Assembly: GCA_963545205.1 (NCBI GenBank)
Contig: CAUUHW010000001.1
Span: 62,001-126,000 of the forward strand
Reading direction: 5' to 3'
Length of the DNA stretch: 64,000 nucleotides
Source: CAUTYU01 sp963545205
GTDB lineage: Bacteria > Desulfobacterota > Desulfovibrionia > Desulfovibrionales > Desulfomicrobiaceae
Shown: in pieces, positions 42,410-50,400 of the stretch
How positions within the stretch are numbered: the first letter of the stretch is position 1
Layout: each line of letters opens with the position of its first letter
Position numbers and translations under genes: made by a program
Notes under the pieces: generated by a model
What the model was told of the DNA's origin: nothing
What the model saw: the letters and a program-made list of their open reading frames with translations, nothing else
Database searches by the model: none

Positions 42410-43279
42410 TTATTCAAGATTTTGAATCTGTTCGCGGCACTTTTCAAGCTCGGCCTTGAAGGCCACAGCCAGATGGCTGACTTCTGTGTTCTGGGCCTTG
42501 TTTGAACAGGTGTTGATTTCACGAAAACATTCCTGGAAAAGAAAATCAAGTTTGCGCCCGACTTCTGCTGTTTTTTCAAAAAGAGCGGCAATTTCTTTCA
42601 GGTGAATATCAAGCCTGGTAAGTTCTTCGCTGACATCAAGCCTGTCCGCCAGAATTGCCAATTCCTGCAGCATGCGTTCTTCCGGGAGCAGGGAGTCCGT
42701 GAGCAGTTCCTTTACCCTGTCCTGCAGGGCCCTGAATTTTTCTTCAGCCAGATTCTGACAGCGGTTTTTGAGCGCATCAACAGTGCTGACAAGAAAAGCG
42801 TGCCGTTTTTTCAGGTCGTTTGCCAGCTCACGTCCTTCCCGAATCCGTTCCTGATCCCAGGCCGAGACTGCCTGTTGAAGTCCCTCAAGCAGTCCTTTTT
42901 GCATATCCCTGTTTTCAAGCAGTCCGTCTTCTTTCCATACATACGGAACATTCAGGAAACAGCTGACGTCTCCCTGCCAGTCCTGAGAGGGCGCAAGCTG
43001 TTTGAGCTGGTTCAGCATGGACATGGCCAGCGGCAGATCAAGGCGTATGTTCTGGAGTTGCGGGTCGGTAATGTACAGGGTCAGGAAAATATCAATCTTT
43101 CCGCGCAGGGCTGTCTTTTTTATTTCTTTTTCCCAGCTGCTGACCATGGCATTCATAAAAGACGGGGTCTTAAAGCGCAGATCAAGATGGCGGCTGTTCA
43201 CGCTGCGGATTTCCCAGGTCGCGTTCCAGGCCGGTGTCGTGGTCAGATATTGTCCGTATCCGGTCATACTTTTGGGCAT
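42410..43279 (-). CDS. yicC: YicC/YloC-family endoribonuclease
   Basis: Member of the YicC family, shown in E. coli to be an RNase that acts on small RNAs. The N-terminus PKSMTGYGQ is diagnostic, and the C-terminal domain (GRKLDFLFQECFREINTCSNK) is the DUF1732 signature. Length is 289 residues, normal. It is followed by the remA-like gene and gmk, a conserved arrangement. Confidence 0.92.
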   Translation of the reverse strand: MPKSMTGYGQYLTTTPAWNATWEIRSVNSRHLDLRFKTPSFMNAMVSSWEKEIKKTALRGKIDIFLTLYITDPQLQNIRLDLPLAMSMLNQLKQLAPSQDWQGDVSCFLNVPYVWKEDGLLENRDMQKGLLEGLQQAVSAWDQERIREGRELANDLKKRHAFLVSTVDALKNRCQNLAEEKFRALQDRVKELLTDSLLPEERMLQELAILADRLDVSEELTRLDIHLKEIAALFEKTAEVGRKLDFLFQECFREINTCSNKAQNTEVSHLAVAFKAELEKCREQIQNLE

Positions 43280-43288
43280 ATATATTCC

Positions 43289-43849
43289 TTAAGAGCAGAC
43301 TGTTGGTTGCGTTGTTTTTTTCCTGTCCCTGATCTGGGCGTGATACGTCTGCCTGATGCTGCTCAGATGCTCCTGTATTTCAGCAGTGGCATAGTCAGGA
43401 AATGTCCAAGGCAGATTTTGCCATTTGCCGCCATGAAAGACCAGGGTGAGGTCGGCCCAGATTTGTTGTCCAAGATAGACACGGTGGGTAAAGTTTTTTC
43501 CCGTGGCCAGTACCAGCCGTTCCAGAGTCAAATAGCCGGGGTCAAGGTTGAGTGTTCTGTTTCCTTGCTTTGCCAGCCGATTTTCAAGGGCGTTGGTAAA
43601 AATCTTTATTTCGGGCAACTCTTCCATGTTACGCAGATTGGAAAAACTGAGCAAGCGCCGAAAAATGGGAGAGCCCAGTTCCTTATCGTAATATGTGGTC
43701 TGGGTGAAAGCAATCAGCCCAGAGCAATAATCAGTAGGACCCAGCCGGTCTTCAAGCTCGGTTTGCAGATCCGGCCAGAATGTGTCCCAACTGGCGCTTA
43801 AAATTGACAGGATGTATTTGGCTGGAGCCGGTGTTTGGGGAATACTCAT
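43289..43849 (-). CDS. DUF4416-family protein
   Basis: A 186-residue protein of the DUF4416 family, found mainly in deltaproteobacteria and related groups; function unknown. Family features include FTQTTYYDKELGSPIFRRLLSF cut into two blocks near residues 48-69, LNLDPGYLTLERLVLAT near 103, and DYATAEIQ near the C-terminus. Its start overlaps the end of the mtaB-like gene by 4 bp and it ends 9 bp before yicC, so it is part of the same transcription unit. Confidence 0.8.
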   Translation of the reverse strand: MSIPQTPAPAKYILSILSASWDTFWPDLQTELEDRLGPTDYCSGLIAFTQTTYYDKELGSPIFRRLLSFSNLRNMEELPEIKIFTNALENRLAKQGNRTLNLDPGYLTLERLVLATGKNFTHRVYLGQQIWADLTLVFHGGKWQNLPWTFPDYATAEIQEHLSSIRQTYHAQIRDRKKTTQPTVCS

Positions 43850-45084
43850 AGGGTGACCACAAGATTGTTGTGTTTGACGCCAACGGGCCTGACAACCTGT
43901 ATCTGGCCCGGTACAAGTTCTGATTCAGACATACATTCCACATAGAACTGACACATGCCTTTCTGCCTGTTTTCAGGAATAATGGCCAGTTGTTTTTGGG
44001 CGGTCAGGCTGGTGAGAAAGGCCTGCTTTTTCGCGGTGACAAGCTGGCGCAGTTTTTTGGCCCGCGCGTGCCGGATATGGGGAAATATCTGGCCTGGCAA
44101 ATGAGCGGCAGGAGTTGAGGGGCGGGGAGAAAACGGAAAGATATGGGCGTAGGTCAGCGGGGCCTTTGAACAAAAATTGTATGTTTCTTCAAACGCCTGC
44201 TCCGATTCAGCAGGGAAACCGGCAATGATATCCGCTCCCAGAGCAAAAACAGGCCAGAACGAGCGGAGTTCTTCAAAAAATGGCAGCAGGTCTGGGGCCG
44301 CGTAATGCCCCCGTTTCATGCCCCGCAAAACATCGCTGCTCGCGCTTTGCAGGGAAATGTGCAGGTGCGGGCACACGAGCTTGCCTGCCCGCAGTGTGGC
44401 AAGGGCCTTGTTATTCAGTTCGGACGGTTCAAGGGAACTGAGGCGCAGGCGGTGCGTTGGCGCGTACGCTGCCAGGGTTTCTTCAAGATGGGCCAGTAAG
44501 TCCCAGAAATCGCACGCGGGGCGAAGGTCTTTTCCGAACAGGCGCAGATTAACTCCACATAAACTGATTTCTCGGATTCCGGCCCGGAAAATCCCTTTTA
44601 TTTCATCTGTAATGGCGGTAAAATCCCGGCTGACAGAACGACCGCGTGTTTTTGGAATAATGCAGTATGAGCAGTTGTGTGAGCAGCCGTCCTGAATCTT
44701 GATCGCGGCTCTGGCGCGATGGTATCCGGTAATTTGGGGCTGGGCCTTGCCGCGCAGGTCAAGCAGCTCTGTTTTGGCGGATTGGGGAACAACCCGTGTT
44801 ACGCCGGGTTCCTGCCTGAGTTCGTTTGCAAGAATCTGGGCGGCGCAGCCGGTAATAATGATTTCAGCATGGTTTTGCTGGTGGAAACGGCGAATAGTGC
44901 GGAACAGATCCTGAACCGCCCGCTGGGTGACAGCGCAGCTGTTGATAAGAATGATGTCTGCCCGGCTTGCGTCTTTTGTTTCCTGCAAGCCTTTTTTGAG
45001 CCATGCTTCACGAATGGCCTGGCTTTCGTATTGGTTGACCTTGCAGCCCTGCGTGATCAGAAAAAAGGTTTTTGGTGTGTCCAT
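43846..45084 (-). CDS. mtaB: MtaB-like tRNA methylthiotransferase (MiaB family)
   Basis: Radical-SAM enzyme that would convert t6A37 to ms2t6A37 in tRNAs. N-terminal UPF0004 domain starts TQGCKVNQYESQAI with its cluster-binding Cys, followed by INSCAVTQRA and ITGCAAQI, and the radical SAM cluster is CSHNCSYC (near residue 134). GADIIAGFPAE and FSPRPSTPAA are typical, and the last 60 residues form a TRAM-like RNA-binding domain. The 412-residue length and the GCKVNQYES motif favour MtaB over MiaB or RimO. Confidence 0.88.
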   Translation of the reverse strand: MDTPKTFFLITQGCKVNQYESQAIREAWLKKGLQETKDASRADIILINSCAVTQRAVQDLFRTIRRFHQQNHAEIIITGCAAQILANELRQEPGVTRVVPQSAKTELLDLRGKAQPQITGYHRARAAIKIQDGCSHNCSYCIIPKTRGRSVSRDFTAITDEIKGIFRAGIREISLCGVNLRLFGKDLRPACDFWDLLAHLEETLAAYAPTHRLRLSSLEPSELNNKALATLRAGKLVCPHLHISLQSASSDVLRGMKRGHYAAPDLLPFFEELRSFWPVFALGADIIAGFPAESEQAFEETYNFCSKAPLTYAHIFPFSPRPSTPAAHLPGQIFPHIRHARAKKLRQLVTAKKQAFLTSLTAQKQLAIIPENRQKGMCQFYVECMSESELVPGQIQVVRPVGVKHNNLVVTL

Positions 45085-45114
45085 AAAGAGAAGAGCAAAG
45101 GTGGAGCGCCCTTT

Positions 45115-45303
45115 TCAGTCCTGCAAGTGCCCTGAGGGGGCATTTGATTTTCTTTTTGAGAGGAATTTTTTTGTCAGCCCCGCCAACATACCAACGAAAC
45201 AACCGAGAAAAAATGCTCTGGGCTGGGGCATACCAAACCAGCCGGCCATGAGACCGCAGGCGGCTCCGATAAAAAGTCCTTTCAGCAGAGGAGTGTCTTT
45301 CAT
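45115..45303 (-). CDS. Small hydrophobic protein
   Basis: A 62-residue protein with two glycine-rich hydrophobic stretches (about residues 9-25 and 29-44) and a basic tail (KKFLSKRKS). No family is recognised. The start codon follows directly after the T-tract of the ald terminator, so it probably relies on read-through or its own promoter. Codon usage looks like real coding sequence but the evidence is modest. Confidence 0.5.
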   Translation of the reverse strand: MKDTPLLKGLFIGAACGLMAGWFGMPQPRAFFLGCFVGMLAGLTKKFLSKRKSNAPSGHLQD

Positions 45304-45340
45304 AAAAAAGGAAAGGCCGACCCGTACGGATCGGCCTTTA
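45304..45340 (-). terminator. Intrinsic terminator of ald
   Basis: Stem AAAGGCCGA (45312-45320) with TCGGCCTTT (45331-45339), the loop itself containing the partial palindrome CCGTACGG. On the minus strand it is followed by CCTTTTTT. It lies 18 bp after the ald stop codon. Confidence 0.8.
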
Positions 45341-45357
45341 TGGTTGACAGTTTTGAA

Positions 45358-46470
45358 TTAGAGCATGTCGTCAGCAGGGGTGTAGGGCAGTCCAAAGGCG
45401 TCGGAAACACCCTTGAAAGTAACCTTACCCTGAGCAATGTTCAGACCCTGTTTCAGACCGGCATCGTCCTTACAAGCCTGCTTCCAGCCCTTGTTGGCCA
45501 GTCTGAGGGCGTAAGGCAAGGTGGCGTTGGTCAGAGCCATGGTTGAGGTCATGGCAGCGGCACCGGGCATATTGGTAACACAGTAATGTGTAATACCTTC
45601 TTCAATAAATGTTGGATTGTCGTGAGTAGTCGGATGTGAAGATTCAAAACAACCGCCCTGGTCAATGGCAACGTCAACCATAATCGTGCCCGGCTTCATC
45701 AGCTTGAGCATGTCGCGGGTAACGAGCTTGGGAGCCTTGGCTCCGGGAATAAGAACCGAACCGATGATGATGTCCGCTCTTTGTACCAGTTCGCGGATGG
45801 TCGCGGTGGAAGACATGAGCATGGTACAGTTCTTGGGCATGATCTCGTCAAGGTAACGCAGGCGGTCCAGGCTGACGTCTGTAACATAGACCTGAGCACC
45901 GAGTCCGCACAGAATCATGGCCGAGTTGGTTCCAACCATACCACCGCCAACAACAAGTGCGGTTGCAGGGGCAACACCGGTAACACCGGCCATAATCTTT
46001 CCGGGACCACCAGAGGTTTTGAGCAGCAGGTTGGCTGCAACCTGGGCGGACATACGACCGGCGACTTCACTCATCGGGCTCAGCAGAGGACGACCGCCAT
46101 GAGGGCCGATAACTGTTTCATAGGCAATACCGACAGCTTTTGATTTAATGAAAGCGTCAGTCAGTTCTTTTTCAGCGGCAAAGTGGAAATAGGTGAAAAC
46201 GAGCTGGTTCTCACGGATCAGTCCATATTCCGCAGGCATAGGTTCTTTAACGTGCATGACCATCTCGCTGCGGTCATAGATTTCTTTTGCAGTGGCAATA
46301 AGTTCTGCGCCAGCGGCCTTGTAGGCGTCATCGCTGAAACCGCTGCCAACGCCGGCAGCTTTTTCGACCAGAACGGTGTGCCCGTTTTTTTTCATTTCCT
46401 CGACACCGGACGGGGTCATGCTAACGCGACTTTCTTGCTGTTTGATCTCTTTTAATACACCGACAATCAT
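45358..46470 (-). CDS. ald: Alanine dehydrogenase
   Basis: NAD-dependent interconversion of L-alanine with pyruvate and ammonia. The N-terminus MIVGVLKEIKQQESRVSMTP and the MHVKEPMPAEYGLI segment (substrate-binding Lys) are typical. The Rossmann glycine motif is VVGGGMVGTNSAMI near residues 172-185. The length of 370 is normal. It has its own terminator and a 197 bp upstream gap, so it is probably a single-gene unit. Alanine catabolism fits a sulfate reducer but is not specific. Confidence 0.95.
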   Translation of the reverse strand: MIVGVLKEIKQQESRVSMTPSGVEEMKKNGHTVLVEKAAGVGSGFSDDAYKAAGAELIATAKEIYDRSEMVMHVKEPMPAEYGLIRENQLVFTYFHFAAEKELTDAFIKSKAVGIAYETVIGPHGGRPLLSPMSEVAGRMSAQVAANLLLKTSGGPGKIMAGVTGVAPATALVVGGGMVGTNSAMILCGLGAQVYVTDVSLDRLRYLDEIMPKNCTMLMSSTATIRELVQRADIIIGSVLIPGAKAPKLVTRDMLKLMKPGTIMVDVAIDQGGCFESSHPTTHDNPTFIEEGITHYCVTNMPGAAAMTSTMALTNATLPYALRLANKGWKQACKDDAGLKQGLNIAQGKVTFKGVSDAFGLPYTPADDML

Positions 46471-46667
46471 ACTAATCCCTCACTTGAAAAAAGATTAAAA
46501 AGATAATTTGGATGAATCTTGTGCCAGAAGGTTCCAAGACATAAGCCAAGATGACTTTATATCGTTTCCATTTTCATTTGTCTATGACTTTTTTGGGACA
46601 AAAAACGTAACATGTTTATATTAAAGGACTTTCTTTCATTTTTTCAGATATTTCTGATTTCAGGAGA

Positions 46668-47420
46668 TTATAAGCCAAGCTGGGCAAGCAGGTCATCAAC
46701 ATCTGTTTGTGAGGAATCTGACTGGGGCCCTTTGAGTTCTGAAACCTTTTGCTCCGCTTCCTGACGTATTTCGTTGAGTTCTTTTTTCGGATTTTGATCA
46801 TAGGCTTTCATGCTCAACCCTGTTGACATATACAGCTCAAAAACAATGCCTTCGACTTTTCGCAGGGCCTCAATAATTTTTTTTACCCGCTGGCCGGTCA
46901 GATCCTGAAAACTGAGGGTGGTCATAATGGAAATCAGGTCATTGTTTATCTGCTCATTGGCGTTTATGAGCATGGTCATTTCTTTTGACTCAGGGTGCTT
47001 CTCTTTTATCGTGGTAAGGGTATTTGTAACCTCTGTCTGCAGATCAAGGTTTTTTTCAACCAGTTCCATGATTTGTATTGTGGCTGATTCCGTTGACTGC
47101 AAAATCTCGTCAAGCTGATCTGAGGCCTCGGAAAAAAGTTTGGTCGCTTCCTGTTTTTCAGGAACGCTTCCCGCGTTTTCTGACTGACCTGCTTTTGTAA
47201 CTCCTGTTATTTCCTTGTAAATATTGCTCAGGCCGCCGCGAAGATCACTGCTGATGGTCTTATAAAATTCACTTTCCATGATTGGCTGCATGAGAAACGC
47301 GCGCAGTTCATCTTTCAGGTTGTCATCAATGCTGGGAACAGCTTTTTTCAGATGAGTCAGAAGTTGATTTAACAGGTCCTCAACAAGATATTCTTTGGAT
47401 ATGTTTTGATTTTGAGACAT
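46668..47420 (-). CDS. cheZ: Chemotaxis protein phosphatase CheZ
   Basis: Dephosphorylates CheY-P to reset flagellar rotation. Of 250 residues, the active-site helix reads LSFQDLTGQRVKKIIEALRK (near residues 172-191), containing the catalytic Gln-Asp region. The C-terminal DVDDLLAQLGL is the CheY-binding peptide separated by a flexible linker. The N-terminal half is a long helical domain. It follows the PilZ gene (22 bp), so motility and cyclic-di-GMP functions are next to each other. Confidence 0.9.
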   Translation of the reverse strand: MSQNQNISKEYLVEDLLNQLLTHLKKAVPSIDDNLKDELRAFLMQPIMESEFYKTISSDLRGGLSNIYKEITGVTKAGQSENAGSVPEKQEATKLFSEASDQLDEILQSTESATIQIMELVEKNLDLQTEVTNTLTTIKEKHPESKEMTMLINANEQINNDLISIMTTLSFQDLTGQRVKKIIEALRKVEGIVFELYMSTGLSMKAYDQNPKKELNEIRQEAEQKVSELKGPQSDSSQTDVDDLLAQLGL

Positions 47421-47442
47421 AATTTTTTCTTTTTAGTATTGG

Positions 47443-47979
47443 TTAGATGGAGCCGTCTGTTTTGGACGACCGGTTTTTTCGGATTGATTCCCGTTGTTCA
47501 TGAAAAACGTACTGGACAATTGCTTCTCTGTCATTGTCCCGGATATTGGTAAAGCCCGCGACCCAGACAGGTTGCTCAGGACTGCCTTCCTGGCGCACCA
47601 GAGTGCAGACTATGCCGATGACTTTGAGTGGAGAATGGCTGAGGACAAGAGCCAGTTCAAGCGCCTCGTCCAGTTGGAACATCTCCTTGGTCGTAAATTT
47701 GATTCCGGCTCCGCTGATTTCAGTGATTTCCAGAACAAATGGAAATTCTGATTCCATGGAATGTTTGTTGAGCAGACCAATGACCGTATCAATCTTGTTG
47801 TCCAGTTTTTTCAGGAACTGGATAAGTGGGTCAGGAATCCCCTGCACGCGATCCGGAAGCGTGAAGTTTTGAGTCGGCCCGCAACTGTAAAGCGATTTGA
47901 CGTTTCCAGACGGGACTTTGCGGGCATAGGCCCGTATCCTGGTCTTGACTCTGGAAAATTTCCTGCTTTCTGTTTTCAT
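47443..47979 (-). CDS. PilZ-domain protein, probable cyclic-di-GMP receptor
   Basis: A 178-residue protein with the PilZ consensus split as RKFSRVKTR near residues 6-14 (RxxxR) and EISGAGIKF near residues 89-97 (a variant of D/NxSxxG with Glu-Ile in the first position). The beta-barrel region follows. A helical insertion of about 45 residues lies between the two motifs. Binding cyclic-di-GMP is plausible but the second motif is not canonical. It lies directly upstream of cheZ, which suggests control of motility. Confidence 0.7.
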   Translation of the reverse strand: MKTESRKFSRVKTRIRAYARKVPSGNVKSLYSCGPTQNFTLPDRVQGIPDPLIQFLKKLDNKIDTVIGLLNKHSMESEFPFVLEITEISGAGIKFTTKEMFQLDEALELALVLSHSPLKVIGIVCTLVRQEGSPEQPVWVAGFTNIRDNDREAIVQYVFHEQRESIRKNRSSKTDGSI

Positions 47980-48002
47980 GTTTGCTTTGTGTCCGTTCGG
48001 GA

Positions 48003-48905
48003 TCAGTTCGGATTTTTCAGGAATGTTTTGGCCCGGCTGGCTTCAAAAGATTCCGGCATCTGCTTAATAAGGTCATTGAGAACAATGGTTCCCGCTTCTT
48101 TTTTTCCCAGTCTGAAAAAGGCAATACCCTGCTTGAGCAAGGCTGGAGCGTATTTATTACATTTTTTGTACTTGCTGATAACCTGTTGATAGGAAAGGAC
48201 GGCCTGGGCGTAATTCTGTTGCTGAAAAGCGGCTTCCCCATGCCAGAAAAAGGCATTGGCCGTAAGCGGGTTATCTGGAAAAGCGTTTGTAAATTCTCCC
48301 CACATACTTTGGGCCTTGGCGTAATCCCGCGCGTAGAAAGATTCCAGTGCCTTTTTATACAGCGTCTGGGCAGAAGAATATTGTGTTTCTGCTTCTTGCT
48401 GTGCCGCAGGCGGTTGGGGTTGATCTGCCGGATCCTGGTGTTTTTCCTGCTCTGTTGCTTTCACGGGACTGACCGGAGCCCGGTTCAGGCCAAGCTGACT
48501 GGTTATCTGAAGCAGTTCCTGGCTGATTTCTTTTTCACGCAAGGTGAGGGTGTTGAGTTTCTGATTGTCTTCTGTTGAGGACTGCTCCAGAATCTGCGTC
48601 CGTTTGTTCAGTTCTTCAAGTGTTCCCTGTACTCTGGAGAGTTCTGTTTTCAACGAGCGCATTTCTTCGGCAATATTGGCTTGGTTAAAGCGAACCGGCT
48701 GGCTGGACTGGGAGATCTCTTCTCTGAGTGAAGAGTCTGTCTGGCCGAGTTGTTTTTCCAGTTCACGGATCTTTTTTTCCATGACAATACGTTGTTGCTG
48801 TTCCATACTCAGTTGATAGTTCAGCGCGTCCACGTCTTGTTTGTTTGAGCAGCCGAGCAGAGCAGCAAGAGCCAAAAGGGAAATGGCGAGAGAGAGTTTT
48901 TTCAT
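48003..48905 (-). CDS. CpoB/YbgF-like lipoprotein with coiled coil and TPRs
   Basis: A 300-residue lipoprotein: lipobox LAALLGC (Cys19), coiled coil at about residues 25-140 (heptads rich in Leu and Gln), a Pro/Gln-rich linker, and TPR units from about 175 (YKKALESFYARDYAKAQSMW, NAFFWHGEAAFQQQNYAQAV). This is the architecture of YbgF/CpoB, the periplasmic protein that links cell-wall synthesis to outer-membrane constriction with Tol-Pal. No tol genes are nearby. It overlaps the PLDc_N-domain gene by 4 bp. Confidence 0.82.
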   Translation of the reverse strand: MKKLSLAISLLALAALLGCSNKQDVDALNYQLSMEQQQRIVMEKKIRELEKQLGQTDSSLREEISQSSQPVRFNQANIAEEMRSLKTELSRVQGTLEELNKRTQILEQSSTEDNQKLNTLTLREKEISQELLQITSQLGLNRAPVSPVKATEQEKHQDPADQPQPPAAQQEAETQYSSAQTLYKKALESFYARDYAKAQSMWGEFTNAFPDNPLTANAFFWHGEAAFQQQNYAQAVLSYQQVISKYKKCNKYAPALLKQGIAFFRLGKKEAGTIVLNDLIKQMPESFEASRAKTFLKNPN

Positions 48906-49156
48906 TCTTCAGTCCTCTTTTTTTCATATTGTTGTTCAGGGAGGGGAGGGAGTATTCTTTTTCTTCCTATGGCAATGTAGAAAAGTCCTCCCAGAACCGG
49001 TACAAACACACAGGCTCCAATCCAGGCCATTTTTTCCAGGGCTGTATGAAAATCGTTTCTGAATACATGCCAGATTCCCCAGAGGTTCGGCAAGATGGGA
49101 AGCAGGAAAATCAGACCCCAAAGAAGCATTTTGTCCACAGGCAGTGATGTCAACAC
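48902..49156 (-). CDS. Small PLDc_N-type membrane protein
   Basis: An 84-residue protein with two transmembrane helices (about residues 10-30 and 44-63). WIGACVFVPVLGGLFYIAIG is the PLDc_N signature found at the N-terminus of cardiolipin synthases and in small stand-alone proteins. The start is GTG at 49156 with GAGGG upstream. Function unknown. It is 16 bp from lgt and overlaps the next lipoprotein gene. Confidence 0.7.
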   Translation of the reverse strand: MLTSLPVDKMLLWGLIFLLPILPNLWGIWHVFRNDFHTALEKMAWIGACVFVPVLGGLFYIAIGRKRILPPLPEQQYEKKRTEE

Positions 49157-49172
49157 GGTATTTTTCCCTCAA

Positions 49173-49922
49173 TTACCGCTTGGCTTTTCTCAGCAGCAGC
49201 CGGAGGCCAAGCAGAAAAGCCAGTACACTGACGGCCTGTGTCGCGCTTATCGGGCCAAAGTAACCCCGATAATCAGCACGAAAAATTTCTGTCGTGAATC
49301 TGCCCACTGCAAACAAAACCAGAAACAGCCCCATGAGTTTGCCTTTGGTGCGGAAAGAATTCTTGCACGTGATGAGGATGAAAAATGTTATCCAGGCGGC
49401 CAGAATATGATAGAGCTGTGTCGGGTGCAGGGTTGTATGCAGTGGGGCCAGGCTACGGGGGTCTGTGAACGTAATGGCCCACGGCAGGGAACACACCTTT
49501 CCATAGCAGCAGCCGGCGGCCAGACAGCCGATTCGTCCAATACCTTGTCCCAGGGCCAGGGCCGGAGCAAAAACATTCAGCCAGGACAGAAGATTCTGGC
49601 CTTTTTTGCGTAAATACCAGGCTCCGCCAAGAGCGCCGGCAATAACTCCGCCTGAAAAAACCAGCCCGCCTTTCCAGAACATGAGCATCTCAAGCGGGTG
49701 GGCGGCAAAATATGTGGGATTTATTAAAATATAAAAAAATCTTGCTCCAATAATGGAAGTCAAAATGACATAAAAAGCCGCGTCTGAAACCAGCCGGTAA
49801 TCAAGGCCATAGGTTTTGGCCTCGTATATCGCTCTGCTGATTCCGGCCAGAAAGGCAGCTGCGATAAAAAAACCGTAGCTGTATATGGTGATTGGCCCTA
49901 ATTCAATGAGAACCGGATGCAT
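49173..49922 (-). CDS. lgt: Prolipoprotein diacylglyceryl transferase
   Basis: Transfers diacylglycerol to the lipobox cysteine of prolipoproteins in the inner membrane. Seven hydrophobic segments, and the signature GRIGCLAAGCCYG near residues 138-150 that holds the essential Arg and Gly. The ATG at 49922 (MHPVLIELGPITIYSYG, AAGGA upstream) is the normal start; the frame is open to 50066 but this part overlaps lspA. The start lies inside the last codons of lspA, so lspA and lgt are coupled: two consecutive steps of lipoprotein maturation. Confidence 0.95.
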   Translation of the reverse strand: MHPVLIELGPITIYSYGFFIAAAFLAGISRAIYEAKTYGLDYRLVSDAAFYVILTSIIGARFFYILINPTYFAAHPLEMLMFWKGGLVFSGGVIAGALGGAWYLRKKGQNLLSWLNVFAPALALGQGIGRIGCLAAGCCYGKVCSLPWAITFTDPRSLAPLHTTLHPTQLYHILAAWITFFILITCKNSFRTKGKLMGLFLVLFAVGRFTTEIFRADYRGYFGPISATQAVSVLAFLLGLRLLLRKAKR

Positions 49923-50400
49923 GACGTTTCCTTTGATACAGAGTAACGAGCAGACAGGCTGTGCCAGTGCAGATCGCCATGTCCGCGACATTAAACGCCG
50001 GCCAGTGATGCCCATTGATAAAAAAATCCAGAAAATCAACAACCGCGCCAAACCGTACCCGGTCAATCATATTGCCCACGGCCCCGCCCAGAAGTAAACC
50101 AAGGCCAAGACGGCTCAAGCTGTCCTGGTATTCCTTACTGCGCGCCAGATACAAAATAAGAATAATCGCCAGAACCGAAGCCAGAAGAAAAAAATAAGGC
50201 TGCCAGTTCATATCGTCCCTGTTCAAAAAACCAAAAGCCGCACCCTTATTCATGTAGTAAACCAGATTTAAAAAACCGGAAATGACACTGCGCGCCTCCC
50301 AGAGATCAAGCGTGCTTTGTATCCAGTTTTTTGTGAGCTGGTCGAAAATGACAACAACGGTGCTGACCGTTGCCAGGAATGTATAGGGCGTTTTTCTCAA
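49903..50400 (-). CDS. lspA: Lipoprotein signal peptidase LspA
   Basis: Aspartic signal peptidase II, which cleaves diacylated prolipoproteins. Four transmembrane helices; catalytic motifs GNMIDRVRFGAVVDFLDF and PAFNVADMAI carry the two Asp. The start is taken as TTG at 50400: it overlaps the ileS stop (TTGA) and has GGAGG 10 bp upstream within ileS, giving a 165-residue protein typical of LspA. An in-frame ATG at 50421 is possible. ileS, lspA and lgt form a chain of overlaps, a common arrangement. Confidence 0.94.
   Translation of the reverse strand: MRKTPYTFLATVSTVVVIFDQLTKNWIQSTLDLWEARSVISGFLNLVYYMNKGAAFGFLNRDDMNWQPYFFLLASVLAIILILYLARSKEYQDSLSRLGLGLLLGGAVGNMIDRVRFGAVVDFLDFFINGHHWPAFNVADMAICTGTACLLVTLYQRKRHASGSH

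Noticed and set aside
46471..46667. TGGCAC motif upstream of ald as a sigma-54 promoter
   Set aside because: The matching TTGC at the correct 10 bp spacing is absent, so only half of the consensus is present.
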